Shown here: one piece after another, positions 1 through 11,598 of the stretch
Numbering within the stretch: position 1 is the stretch's first letter
Layout: the number at the start of each line of letters is the position of its first letter
Source: Planoprotostelium fungivorum
Lineage: Eukaryota; Evosea; Variosea; Cavosteliida; Cavosteliaceae
Direction: 5' to 3'
Assembly (NCBI GenBank): GCA_003024175.1
Contig: MDYQ01000005.1
Coordinates: forward strand, 124,001-188,000
Length of the DNA: 64,000 bases
Position numbers and translations under genes: made by a program
The notes under the pieces: model-generated
Told to the model about the DNA's origin: nothing
Databases searched by the model: none
Seen by the model: only the letters and a program-made list of their open reading frames with translations

Positions 1-2408
1 CAGTTCTCGAATTCTGAACATAACGTCCCACCTTCATCAGCCTGCACTCCTCTGAAAATTGTTCTTTCATCCTCTTCATCTTTTTGACGGCCACCATAGT
101 GGTGTCGCTGTACTTTGCCCTCCACACTTGACTACTCTCACTCTCCGCTATCTTCTCCTCATATTCCACCGCATCTTCCTCTATGGTGCTGTTCATTCCA
201 ATGTCTTCCATGGCTCTGTACTATTCATCTCTTCAGTTTTATCCTCTCTTCTTCTCACCTTTCGGCGAGCGCGAAACTTGAAGATGATGACAGAGAGGAT
301 CGTGATGAGAATCAAACCTCCCACGCCGCAGCAAACGATGATGACGATCATCATCTTGGAGTCGGATCCTTTCGTAGCTACATCGATCGCTGCGACGGAG
401 AAATTCGTGAGGTGATTGCACATGCAGACGACCAGATAAAAATCATCGATGTACGCATCACATCCATCACGTGACCACATCTTCCCTGTCTCGTTCCACC
501 ACTGACACACCGCTTCTATTACGCTTCAGATGAAATCGAAAGTGAAGGGGACTCACTCTGATGTGGTGATATGGAATCGACGATGCCCATGGTGATGTTG
601 ATCTTCTCCGTTGTATCTTTGATTTCTATCTCTCTTCCCGCCTCATCAAACACTTGTGCACCGATCACTCTCCTGACTCTGTACACACTCTCAGTCGTGA
701 TAGATAGATCGTCTCTAACTCACATCGATTCGTTGTAAATCGACAGAAGAGGAGAAGATTCGACGGAAGAGAGTGCAACAACCACTATTTCTCTCAATTT
801 CTTTCTCTTTCTCTCTCCTTACCTCGTTGTTGGGTGGAAACAGCTGATAGAGGAATGCTGATGGAGCAATTGATATTGCCTATGTCATTTTCGATGTTTG
901 ATGCATTGCTACCGTTCCGGTTGTAAGTCTGTAGACTGAGAGATAAATTGCCTGATGAATATCTGAACGTTGTTGTCGTTCGCAACAGAGCCGTCGTCAC
1001 AGCAACTATGGCTTCGATCGCCTGCATCACGTTAATCATGTCATCTCGTCGCACGCTGTGTATGCACAACAACTTCACTTGATTTGTGGGTGAATATTCT
1101 TCCAAAATGTTCTGTCTCCTTCAGTCGTCCGTTATGTTCTCATCTTCTCACCCTTGCATCCGTCGGCGAGATCAACCTTCCCTTCTGTTCGAGTAGTTCA
1201 AGGGGGCATGTCTTGGAATGATTGGATATGCACGATGAATTGAGGTGCTGTAACGTGAAGCAAGAGAAGTCGTTGTTCACGATGTTGCAGGATGGTGAGA
1301 GATCGGCGAGATCACCATCGGCGATCAAATTGAATTTGTTATCGGACAGATCGATGGATTGCAGATGAGAGAAATTTTTGGCGTTGAAGAAAGAAGGAAT
1401 TGAACCGGACAACGAGTTCCCACTGTTGGAACATAAAAAGGATGGAGGTGGGTGAAGAATGATGGGCGTCCACCGCAGGAAGGACAAATCTCCAGAGGGA
1501 TCGTTCTTCTTTAGATCCAGATCCTTCAAGTTAGGAGACTGACGTTCAACAGAGATGTGATCGAGCCGTTCAGGTGATTGTTACTCAGGTAAATCTTCTG
1601 CAATTTTGGCATTCGGTACCCAATCTGTATACATTCGGGAGGGAGATCGCATTCGTACCCAATTCGAGGTATATGCAGCTCTCGAGTAAAGAATCGAAAC
1701 CGGTGGGAAGATAGGTCAGCAGATTCTTGTTGAGCAGCAAATACTCGAGCTTGGTCAAACTTTGGATGAGCCAGAGAGGAAGATCTGTCAGGTTCATGCC
1801 TGTCCGTCGTGAGAGACATCGTTGTTCCCCACCTTTCATGATCTTCTCACCTGTTGTCTCTCACGGTTATGTTTCTTATTTGAGCCGTCTGTTTGCACCA
1901 GTAGGTGGGAAGCTCTCCCGTGAAACTATTGTTGGACAGATCGATGACCGTGAGTTGAGTCAAATTTCTTAGATCTGGTGCTTCTGAGCCGATCTGATTG
2001 TCCTTGATGGAGAGATTTTGTAGATGGGTCAGATTACCCAGAGAGGGAAGAGGTCCTACCACGAAACCGGTGATTTCTAAACAAACCTGCAGAAAATTGA
2101 GATCGAGAAAGCACGATGAGGAACAACCTATCTTGGAAGAGAGAGTGCCGTTCAGTCCCCTCAATGTCAAAGACATGACCATTCCGTTGGTTTGATCGCA
2201 TTTTACGACCAGGTAATCCATCGGATCGGTAAAACTGCAAGGCTGTGTATCATTTAGGTCGATGAGAAGTGCACGTTACTGGCTTGCAAATCCAGCGTAG
2301 AATCATTGACACCTCCACCAGCCATTCTTAACTCGTTTAAGATGCTTCCCTCATAAGATGCCGAGGCAAGACCGACAAGGAGATCCAGATGATGAAACGC
2401 CCCATCAT
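1..2408 (-). CDS. LRR - GAIN/GPS - single TM - protein kinase receptor (partial, C-terminus off window)
   Basis: A probable cell-surface receptor kinase read right to left. The ectodomain has plant-type leucine-rich repeats (about 2220-1140; for example LTHLQNLSIKDNQ and LTVIDLSNNSFTGELP). A Ser/Thr/Asn-rich segment (about 1105-520) looks like a GAIN domain. It ends in a GPS-type motif near 420 (CMCNHLTNFSV), the self-cleavage site of adhesion receptors. One membrane helix follows (about 345-275) with a basic stop-transfer stretch. After a 39-nt intron (about 267-229) the reading continues as a kinase N-lobe with SSQVWRAKY and the ATP-lysine motif VAVKK. The catalytic lobe lies beyond base 1. 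The first exon is unclear: a signal-peptide-like stretch starts at 2408 but is one frame off from the next coding block. The domain order is well supported; exact splicing is not. Confidence 0.75.
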
Positions 2409-2574
2409 CTCACCTTGTAATTCGCACCTTCTTCTTGCAAGTTGCGACAGCGGTGACACAATATATTGTCGCGTCGACTCACGAAAAATGTGCCATGGCA
2501 ACCACCTCGATCGAGCCTTTATTTATTCATTCATCACTCCATCAGTTCATCTGCTTTCCATCAGCCTCCGAACA

Positions 2575-3736
2575 TCATCGCATCGTCATCACCGGTGATC
2601 GGATGCGGCTATTCCTTAGAGATGCCTGTCTGGAAGACACTCTCCTCTTGATCATCTCCCTCTTCCTGATCTCTTCGTATCTCATTCCGATCTTGTATTG
2701 GAAGACGAGTCCAAATAGGAGCAGGATGTATCCCACGTAGGTAAAGATGAAGGCGATGAGGATTCCACTGGTAGACAGGCACTTCCAGTTACCATCGACA
2801 CATCCTTTGATGTATTGTCCAAAGAATTGAGCGTCTAAGAAGCCCAGATCGATGAGCCAGCGTCTCGTGGGTTCGGCCATGATCTGATATGATGAATCAG
2901 ATGATGGAAAGGGATGGCAGTTGTTCACCAGTGGAAAGGCGACCGACGTGAAGACGAGAGGTAACCAACGATAAGGTTCGTGGATGCCATCTTCTCGGAT
3001 GGTGTTCTTGAAACCGACGATGAACGAATAGACGACGAGAACAGAGAGCAGGATGAGAGTTAAGACTGAAGAAGATGAGTGGAGGGGATGATGATGATCT
3101 CTCACTCCACGAGTCTCGGTTGTAATCGGAGACCTTTAAGAAGTCTAACCAGGAGAATTTGTCGTAGAAGATGAGTCCAGATGAGACGACGAGGGCGGTA
3201 GTGTAAAGGAAGAAGGAAAGAACTACGCCTCCCACGCCAGCTGCCGATCTCTTCTTCTGTTCGTTTGACGTCAGCTTTGGGAATGGAATTGGAAATCACC
3301 TCGATCGATTCGACATATTCTTCGACTTGCTTATTCTCACCAGCCACACCTGTGAATGGTATCGATACAATGTATGTTCCGAACGTGATGAACCAGAAGG
3401 TAGATTGCTTGACTCACCGTAATCATTCGTGCTGGATTGTTGCTGATTTGGCTCTTCCGCTGGCTTAGAACCGGGAGCATGAGGCGTCCTTCTTGGAAAA
3501 TCACAGCAGGGACAGACCTCATCATCCTCTTCTTCGAATAGAATATCAGTTATATCCTTCATGACTGCCTGTAGAGGGTGTCGCTTCTGATGCTCGCTTC
3601 CGATGTGCCCCCTTCGCAATGTGTCGGGGCGATGTGTGTTTGTAGATTGGTGAGAAGCATTTTCGTCGGAGGATTCTATTCTGCACAGCGTTGTTCCACC
3701 AGAAGAGGACAGTGTATACACTTCACTTTGACTCAT
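2575..3736 (-). CDS. Multi-pass membrane protein of unknown function
   Basis: Start ATG at 3736 (MSQSEVYTLSSSG). The N-terminal half is polar and acidic with a Cys pair motif (EVCPCCDFP) and looks cytosolic. After an intron near 3400-3350 comes a short acidic stretch, then about four hydrophobic segments: VVLSFFLYTTALVVSSGLIF, a second near 3060-3000, a possible third (WLPLVFTSVAFPLV), and ILIAFIFTYVGYILLLFGLV. The tail is basic (Arg-rich) and would lie inside the cell. The protein is about 350 residues in at least three exons. I do not recognise the family. It sits head-to-head with the epimerase-like gene that starts at 3881, leaving a 144-base shared promoter. Confidence 0.6.
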
Positions 3737-3880
3737 GAAAAGTGATCGACCTTGAGACTGTGATCAACATCAGGTGCTTTTGGATCGGAACGATTTGTTG
3801 GAAAATTCGCACAGATAACAGTATGAGTCACGTGACAGACCGCCTGGCTCTCGTCATCAATCATAAACGCAAGCAACAAC

Positions 3881-5209
3881 ATGACAAACATCAACGATAG
3901 ACCCCTCATCTTTCTCATCGGCAGCACAGGATTTGTTGGAGGCTCCGTCTTCGGACACCTCTATAACCTCAAATCCTACCGTTTCATCCTTCTCGTTCGC
4001 TCGAAAGAGAAGGTGACACTGCATCCAGTGTCGTCTTCGTGTTTGACACTCTTTTCAGGCTGAGAAATTATCAAAGATGGAGGGAATAGAAGCCATTGTG
4101 GGCTCTTTCGATGACGTCAATCTCATCACAGACGCAGCTCACCGTGCAGATCTCGTCATCGAAGCCGCAAGCAGCGACACATTGGAAGAGGTATCTCCAT
4201 CATATTCTTCTTACGTTCTAAAATCAGAGCAGGCAAAAGCCATCGTGGCAGGTTTGAAGAAGAGATACGATGAAAGACAGAAACCATCACTGTACATCCA
4301 AACTTCAGGATCTCAGATCTTAGACGAAGATGTGCGAGGAACTCGTCCATCCGACGTGAGCTCCTCTCCATCATCCCATCTTTTACATCCACCTTCCACC
4401 TACATCTTCTTCTCTTCCGTTCTGACACGTGCAGTACATCTACCAAGATGAAGACAACGACAAACTCAATTCCCTCCCCGTCACTCAACCTCATCGTCAC
4501 GTCGACACTTTTCTCATCGAAGAAAGTCAGAAGAATTACTTCAAGCTCGTTCTCATGTGTCCGCCGACCATCTACGGAGAAGGTCTCGGTCCGAAAGACA
4601 TCAGCGCCGTGCGATCTCAACAGGTGAAAGATCATGTCGCTGTCATCATGACACGTCTAATTGGACAGGTACCCACCATGATTCGAGCCGCTCTGAAGCA
4701 CAGACAAGCACAGCAAGTGGGACAAGGTCTGTCCGTATGGTCCAACGTGAACGTGTCTGATCTCGTTCTACTCTACCAAGTCATCGTGGAGAAGCTGCTC
4801 CATGGACAAGAGGTGAGACAATTAGGTTTCATTCGGTTGAAGCGTTGTAGATACCCATCAACCGTGAAGGCTATTACTTTGCCACGACGGGCGTGCACAC
4901 TTGGAACCAACTGGCCAGAGCTATAGCCGCTCGGCTCAAAGCCTTGGGAGCAGTCGACAGCGAAGAGATCCGCGACAACAACGACGAGGACAGCGTGGAG
5001 AAGGTTCGCCATTTCGATATCTCTCGTTCTCACCATCTCAGGCTTTCGGTGATAAGAAGGCCGTCGGTTACTTGGGCAGCAACTCGCGCAGCAACGGAAC
5101 AAAGGGAGAGAAGATTGGATGGCAGAAGAACCCAGCCTCTCAAGGGCTCTGGGACTATGTCGATTGGGAGTGTGAGAGAATGGCGAGGGAAGCAAAAGAG
5201 ACAAAGTGA
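3881..5209 (+). CDS. NAD(P)-binding epimerase/dehydratase-like protein
   Basis: An atypical extended short-chain dehydrogenase. The N-terminus has the Rossmann glycine motif (FLIGSTGFVGGSV, residues about 11-23), followed by a basic residue after strand 2 (LLVRSKEK) suited to NADP. The middle holds LYIQTSGSQILDEDVRG, and the C-terminal substrate half has LVLMCPPTIYGEGLG and SNVNVSDLVLLYQVIVEKLL. This matches the NAD-dependent epimerase/NmrA-like proteins common in fungi and protists. No clear YxxxK was seen at the usual place, so catalysis is uncertain. Short introns lie near 4013-4060, 4190-4232, 4357-4434, 4814-4851 and 5004-5040. The protein ends with TGA at 5207-5209. The start is supported by the Rossmann motif beginning close to it. 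Confidence 0.8.
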
Positions 5210-5550
5210 AAAACATGAGAATAAAATCTACAATTCTCATTCCATCGTTGAAGAGGGACACCGTCAACCGTTTTGATCCATATCATCCGCTGGAAGAGGT
5301 GGACGATGAAATATCTGCCTCTGTAAATACATAAAGAAGCGAATTTGTAAGTCGTGTATCATCTCTGCGTGTGGATCATCGCTACACGATCTTTCGATAT
5401 CGATCATGATCGGTGATCGACAACAGCCACTGATGCTTCTCTCACTTTCGCAAGAATATGTTTAGGAGCCAATTTCTGACCTTAATCCTGCCGAATGATA
5501 CCATTGCTGTGTCGTACAAACAAAAGAAGGACGGAAGACGTTCACATTTA
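5210..5550. other. Intergenic, no gene seen
   Basis: This is the 3' flank of the epimerase-like gene. It contains AT-rich stretches and an AATAAAA-like signal near 5220. No reading frame of convincing protein character was found on either strand. Confidence 0.5.
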
Positions 5551-6215
5551 AGAATATTGTATTCATGCTCCTTACAAGGCCAAAAGGGCTCACACGGCAG
5601 CCACAATGAAAAAGATGTGGGCCATTACCATTCCACTTCCTCCAGTAAAGACAGCGTAGCATGCGCTGGAACATTTGAGACTGATGGTGTGGCCGTTGGG
5701 CCTTGTTCCAGAACAAGCGCTGAGTCCACTGTTGAAGACTGAGAAGCTGTTGTTGCTGTACTGCTGGGCTGTTGCTGTAGAACTGTATGGAATCTGAAGG
5801 AATGATGTTATGAGTGTTGGTACCAGTCAAAACCACAGTGTAAGAGCAAGACCAACTGCAGGAGAAATTGTTTGTCCGGGTGTACTGCCTGGCAGACTAG
5901 CATACTGACTGTTAGATGTTCCAGATGAAGATGTTCCAAACGACAATGTTCCAGACAAAGATAGTGTGGAGAAAAAACAGAGCTGACTAGAATATCAATT
6001 GAAGTACCGGATACCCTGATTCTGCCAAAATAGGTGAAAAGTCAGACATGACATGACTAAGTGACTTGTGGATGATGTGCATTTCCGTTGTGGTGGTGAA
6101 TTATTTCTGAAGAAAGGATAAAGAATTTTGAATACCAAACGTTGTCTTGTGCTCCGTCAAGACACACTCATTGGCTTGCTCTCTGCGAGAACTGCTTAAA
6201 CTTGTTACATCAGAT
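5551..6215 (-). pseudogene. Broken copy of the Ser-rich GPI-type surface protein gene (intact copy at 51263-51901)
   Basis: Aligned by eye, this stretch matches the intact gene from its 3' flank through the coding region and into its 5' flank. The common region includes the C-terminal block (here FTGGSGMVMAH then a hydrophobic tail), the NTHNIIPSDS block, a shortened set of Ser/Gly/Thr repeats, and the upstream sequence around CTTGTGCTCC. The frame changes between the NIIPSDS block and the QQYSNNSFSV block. A TGA interrupts the C-terminal hydrophobic tail, and the signal-peptide region is not recognisable. The copy therefore looks like a decayed segmental duplicate rather than a working gene. 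A trimmed, still translated gene is possible but less likely. Confidence 0.7.
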
Positions 6216-6426
6216 TGCTGGTTTGACACCAGTATAAATGGATGACTTCCCTTAGACACATAGATCACAAGACTTGAAATGGAAGTAAGCAATTGTACCA
6301 TCCACTACATGCTGATTGGATGTAACTTATATAGAGACAAGAGGATGTATAGACTTCACGATGAATATCTGAAGATACCTCGTGGTGCACGTCCCCTCTC
6401 GATACACTCGATCTTCTCCATTCCAT

Positions 6427-8199
6427 TTATACAAGATTTTCGTCTGGGTCCAGATAACACACACAGTACTGAGACTTATCCACCAGGCCGATGGCCTCAC
6501 CATCTCCCCTCCACGTCAGAGACTGTACCATCGTACCTCCCGGAATAGGAACACAGCTGGCGCTATTTGGGGTCCAGAAGTAGATGACGCTCTCTCCACA
6601 TGAGATGACGAGACGATCGTGAGAGGGATCCCAGGCTGCAGTCTTCACGGGTGAGCGGTGGAGGAGAACGCAGGACGGATGACTCTTCGTTACGGTCCAG
6701 ATGAAGATGACATTGGGTGTGTTATCTGATGGTCATCAGATCGGAGGTGAAGATGATCGAGAGCGAGGTGTCGTGATGATCATGACGATCAAGATGATCA
6801 AGATGGTGATGAGGTTACCGTTTTTAGAAGCGATGTAACGACCGGACGGTGACCATCTGATCCACGACACTCCCATCTTCGGATTGGCCTGGTCCGTGGG
6901 GGGCTTCGTAGACGGCAGTGTCATCGTTGCAGAGGAGTCGATCACATCTGATCAGTTCAGTTTCGACTCAGATGAAACGACCTCACAGTTGATGGGCTCG
7001 TACGGACTATCTGATGGACTCTCTCTGTACACCGTCTGTCCTTTCTATCAGCCTCGCAGATAACGAGTCGAAATATCACCGTGTTGGCACGGGAGAGGGG
7101 GGCAGAGTGATTCCATTCCATCATGCATTTTTTCGTCAGAGGATTCAGCAATCGGACCTGATCATGTCATCATCATCATGGCGATCGCATCGCGATCACC
7201 TTCTGATCGTAACTACCTACGGCCAGCATCTGACTGGTCGTGCAGCTCCACTGAACCGACTTGATGCCGAGCGCGTGTTCGTAAGCTTGGTATTCGTACA
7301 GCTTTCTATGTAAAGTGTCAACGCCAAAATTGTACGCGTGATTCGTCTTTTCACCCTCCGTTGAGAGAATAGACACAGATCTTGTAGTTGACGCAATTGT
7401 CCCACACACACAGACACGTATCATCAGATGCCCAGGCGAGGTCAACCGCATCAAACGTGTCTAGAGTGAAAGTCTGTGTGATGATCATCAGAATGACGTG
7501 ATGATGGTTGATGGATCACACCGAAACATTCTCCCAGTTGTCCGTAGAATAGATGGAGACCATATCCTTCGAGTCTTTTCTCTGTAAGACTGCGAGATAT
7601 ACGCCGCTCTTGTTGAACGAGATTCCTGTTGGGATCAGAGCCCGATCGATGGTCATTGTGTGGCTGATCCACAAGATGTTCACCTTGTGAAGATGATTTG
7701 GGATGATGGATGTGCATGCTCGATCGATCCACGACGGACCATACAGTCAATCTCATCTGAAAATCGGAGACAGTCAAGACATGTCTAGAATCAGGGGACC
7801 ATCTGACCGATGTGCATCCGGCAATACTCTCTTCTATCTTGCAACTCCACTCATTACCAGACTTTGTCGCTGGACATACATCAGACGAAGCATCTCTGGA
7901 TGTGATGGACTCACATTTGGTCGCACACCAGATCTGAACCATGGATCTCTTTGGAATGAGGCAAGCGACGTAATCTCCATCAGGAGACCACTCTAAATCT
8001 CCGATGTCGGCGTTGCAACTGAACAAGCTAGTGACTCCCAAGTTCTGATGAGCATTCAGAACATCAGAATAGAGGCTGAACGCACCGCCGTTTCACGGAT
8101 GAGAAGTCTATAATTAAGAGCAACTGCGATGAACTTTCCATCGGGTGACCACTTGACAGACTTGCTCGCAGAATGTGGATACAGCTCTGACAACTCCAT
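6427..8199 (-). CDS. WRAP73: WD-repeat protein WRAP73/WDR8 homologue
   Basis: A WD40 propeller protein that in other eukaryotes works with SSX2IP/Msd1-type partners at centrosomes and spindle poles. Several blocks match human WRAP73 in order: SVKWSPDGKFIAVALNYRLL at the N-terminus, CKIEESIAGCTSVRWSPDSR, then MRLTVWSVVDR, YEHALGIKSVQWS with MLAVGSYDQKV, PTDQANPKMGVSWIRWSPSG, and near the end SLTWRGDGEAIGLVDKSQYC. The ATG at 8199 (MELSELYPHS) is chosen because it aligns with the human start; an in-frame ATG at 8250 is also open. At least five short introns split the gene; several contain GATCATCAT-type repeats. It is head-to-head with the OXLD1-like gene at 8306. Stop at 6427-6429. Confidence 0.9.
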
Positions 8200-8305
8200 G
8201 ATGATGTTACGCGATGCTTGAATATTATCCATTGGGCGGGAAATCATCACATCGATCTACAATGAAAAGGTGAAATTCTCGGAAACACAGAACGGAGATC
8301 ATGTG
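8200..8305. promoter_or_regulatory. Short bidirectional promoter with an E2F-type site
   Basis: Only 106 bases separate the chosen start of WRAP73 from that of the OXLD1-like gene. The interval contains GGGCGGGAAAT at 8235-8245, which fits the E2F/DP consensus TTTSSCGC read on the other strand. WRAP73 acts at spindle poles, so cell-cycle control by E2F would make sense. This is inference from the motif alone. Confidence 0.35.
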
Positions 8306-8731
8306 ATGGTGCCCGGGATGATGAGAGTGTTCAATAAGCTTCCCATGGCATCAAGACCTCCCATCCGTTTCTCAAGGTCCCTACGACTGGGAACATCTAA
8401 CGTCGTCCGACGTTCAAAAATGTTCTCGTCGACGATTTGGGAGGAAGACCATCCATCGGCTCCCATCATGCCCGACAATTGCTGTGGTAACAACTGCATC
8501 AATTGCGTTTGGAACGATTACTTTGCCGCGCAGGCAGATTACGAAGAGAAGATGAAGGAATATCAGAAGAGGGCAACTTTACAAGGTCGAAAGGTATGCA
8601 CCCGTCCTTCTTTCTCAATCTTCTAGATTTGATGTGTTGATCAGGTGGACGTGATCGAAGACTTTGAGGATCCCTCTGCGAAAGCTTTTGCCGAACTGGA
8701 AAGGAAACTGAGAGAGAAGAATAACAGCTGA
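8306..8731 (+). CDS. Oxidoreductase-like domain protein (OXLD1 type)
   Basis: A small protein of about 125 residues. Its hallmark is the Cys-rich motif CCGNNCINCVWNDYF (around residues 55-70) followed by an acidic helix, as in the oxidoreductase-like N-terminal domain family that includes mitochondrial human OXLD1. The N-terminus after ATG 8306 is rich in Arg, Ser and Met and lacks acidic residues until residue 42, which fits a mitochondrial targeting peptide. One intron (about 8593-8645) precedes the last exon, which ends in acidic and charged residues (VIEDFEDPSAKAF) and TGA at 8729-8731. The biochemical role of this family is not established. Confidence 0.75.
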
Positions 8732-8847
8732 AATTGTACAATGAAGTTATGTATGTCTTGACACAACGACTTAAACCGTTCTTTTATATATGGTGAAATC
8801 GGCCAAACGACAATGGAAACCATCTTCTCATCAGAAATCTATTTGAT

Positions 8848-10410
8848 CTATTGCGACCAGTGATTCGTGAACAACAGAGGATCGAACGCAGATATGAATT
8901 CTTTCAGGTCGTTCCTCTCTACCGTGATTCCCTTCTCTTTTTGGAACTCTTCGTTAAAGATCTGCAAGTGTTGAGGTGATATCATCATCATCATCACGAT
9001 CACGCGATGTCCATGATCGTGTGATCAATAACCATTTACCTTCGATCGATAATTATTTCCACTGTCACACAGAATCGTCACGACCGTATGGCCCGGCCCA
9101 AGATGATGAGCCACCCACACTTCTCTCCATCAGTCTTCACCCTACAAATTCACACTCACGTGCACCTACCAACGATCAGATTCACGAGGGATGACATTTC
9201 GATTCACCCAATGCATTCATCGCAGCAGAAGGTCCGACGAAAATACCTTCGTGTTTTAACAAGTAGTGAACGAACTCCATGGTGATCTGATCGTCGATGC
9301 GAAGTGTCGCGTCTAATTTTGCGTGCCGGATACCGTAGAAGGTGTCGACAGAGACGCCGATTCCCTCTACGAAAGAGGGCTTCTCCTTCTTCTTCTCGTC
9401 GTCAGTCTTCATTCGAGAGACGATGAGTCCTTCTCTCTTCTCGTAGACGACACCCGAACCCTGATGAGATCAGATGATCATCCGTCATCATGATGATCGC
9501 GAGCGTGATCGCAATCATGTCATCGACACGATCGTCTCACGTATGGATCCAATAAGACGATCTTGACTTCCTCTTTCTTCTCCTTCAAGTAGCTGGACAC
9601 GCCTCCGATGGTGCCCGCCGTTCCTGCGGCAGCGACAAATGCATCGATCTTTCCCTCAGTGTCTCTCCATATCTCTGGCCCAGATGTCTCGTAGTGGGAT
9701 CTCCAATTGTTTGGATTGTAAAACTGTTGTACGTTCCAGCCACCCCTCTCTTCTGCGATGATCTTCGCCTTCTGAAGAGGTGGATGAGAGACGTGTCGGT
9801 GTGAAGTTGTTCACCGTGATGAAGTGGTCTGGTGATGACATGGGAACGGAACCTGGACAGATGATGACCTGTTTGAATGAGATGATGGTGGGATCTAGAT
9901 GATGAATGGATCAGAGACGAAGAGATCACCTCCGCTCCAAAGTTTCGGAGTTGATCGATCTTCTCTTTCGACACCTGCAGCATGTTGACGTGGTATTTAT
10001 TGATGGACATGTAGATACCTTCTCAGGGCAGGTAAAGACACATTTGAAGCCCAGGGAGTTGGCAGCTAAGACGAGACCCACACCCGTGTTACCTGCGGTC
10101 GCTTCTACGATGATACCTCCCGGTTTCAATAAACCTTCTGCTAATGCGGATTCGATCATGTACTTGGCTTGTGATGGTCAGCTGCGACATGGAATACAGG
10201 AAGATGCACCTGCACGATCTTTGACACTACCTGATTTGAAGTCACTCGATTGTCGAAATCGATATCGAATCGATCACCTCCAGGGTTTAGATGATCTGCT
10301 TTACCCAAGATGTTGCATCCCGTGATTTGAGATAATGTCTCTAAGCGGATGAGAGGTGTACCTCCCACTGCACCAGAGAATCCCTTTTTGACGGAAGAAG
10401 GCAACTCCAT
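8848..10410 (-). CDS. PLP-dependent cysteine synthase-like enzyme
   Basis: Fold-type II PLP enzyme of the cysteine synthase / cystathionine beta-synthase superfamily, closest in look to the yeast mitochondrial-outer-membrane paralogue. The N-terminus reads [19 protein letters not shown]. The PLP lysine is in NPGGSVKDRAAKYMIES, split by introns near 10285 and 10205-10165. The phosphate/substrate loop is [11 protein letters not shown] (about 10105). Later blocks include [14 protein letters not shown] near 9610 and [14 protein letters not shown] near 9210. The C-terminal exon (from about 8960) ends in FTNHWSQ and TAG at 8848. No CBS-pair or heme domain is seen. Introns near 9900-9770 and 9480-9540 carry GATCATC-type repeats. 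Product could be cysteine or a related thioether amino acid; substrate not determined from sequence. Confidence 0.85.
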
Positions 10411-10654
10411 GTTAATCAAAGTCGATCACTGTAACAATGAAATGAATCCTTCAAAAAAACGTTTTATTCTCCATCACACTCGCGTGCATCGTCAGAATTT
10501 CGCACAGTTCACTGCTCAGAATTACTAGATACTCCCGGGTATGTCTCCTGCAGGAGAGTGTTGTGTAGGACCGCTGTCGTCACCTGTGTGGAAGAATTCC
10601 GCGAAACAAAATCACCAAGACACGTGACCAACAACATCACATCATCACATACGC

Positions 10655-11568
10655 ATGTTTGCTCGGCCAGTGGCTGGTTTCCTCCTGTCACGTCCATGCA
10701 CCTCTCACAGTACCTCACCGCTTCGACGCGTAGGTTTCTTCAATCACCTCATCGTCAACACCAAGGAGAAGGAGGACCATCTCAATCACGTTACACAACA
10801 CATCTTGAACCGAATTCAACGTAAGAAGATAGAAGAGAATCTGGCCGCCATTCCACTCGATCATTCTGAATCATCCATCGAGCCAAAGAGGAAGGAATCG
10901 ACTCCAAAGAAGCCCACTCGCCCGAAAAACGAGGGAGAAGATCATTTCAACGCCAAGCATGCCGTCCTCAACGCTTATACGGATAAGAAGTCCATCGACA
11001 TGGCGCTGTTCTGTTCTACTGTACAAGAGAAGACCGTCTCTGTCGCTCCTCATTACACGTGCAGAAGTCTGCAACTATACAAGAATTACATCAGAGACTG
11101 GGATGAAGTCAAGTTAGAATACAGGATTCCTGGCATAGGTTGTGTCGATGTCGGCTTCATCAAGTGGGTCTACATCCTCTGAAACATCCCTCATGCGAAC
11201 AGACGAGATGAAACGGGAAGAGAGAAGGTGGTCGGTGTCATCGAAGTCTTGAACACCTCCGTGATGGACCCAGCCAAGGTGATGATCTCATCGGTTGACA
11301 TCACAGCTGATGTGAGTTGCAGGTGGCAGGGCTGAACATGTTGCGTATCCCTTGGATGGAAATAAAATCTTCATATTTATTGGGAGGAAATTGGGACCCT
11401 CAGGCACCACAGGCGCCAGTGAAGACCTCCTCAGGCACAAAGTACTGCGCATTGTGTGGAGGAGGTAAAGAACACACTGTCAACTTCAAGAGGATTACGG
11501 GTGCATTGGATATCTTCTTAGGTGACCGATCATTCACATCAGTCGTAATGACAAGAGAATTGGGGTGA
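10655..11568 (+). CDS. Nuclease-like protein with zinc-finger-type cysteines, function unknown
   Basis: Start ATG 10655 begins an Arg/Ser-rich, acid-free leader (MFARPVAGFLLSRP) that could target mitochondria. The middle is charged (KKPTRPKNEGED). After a 39-nt intron (about 11163-11201) the sequence reads GCVDVGFIKRDETGREKVVG then VIEVLNTS, and later GLNMLRIPWMEIKSS. An Asp strand, a strand ending in an IEVLNTS-type turn, and an IPWMEI strand resemble the PD-(D/E)XK-like core of CoiA-type proteins, but the usual catalytic Lys is not at the canonical spot. A short Cys motif, YCALCGGGKEH, follows. The frame closes with TGA at 11566-11568; an exon beyond is possible because a new open frame starts 30 bases later. 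Confidence 0.5.
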
Positions 11569-11598
11569 TGTCTAATCTCAACATCAGATAAGCCACAG

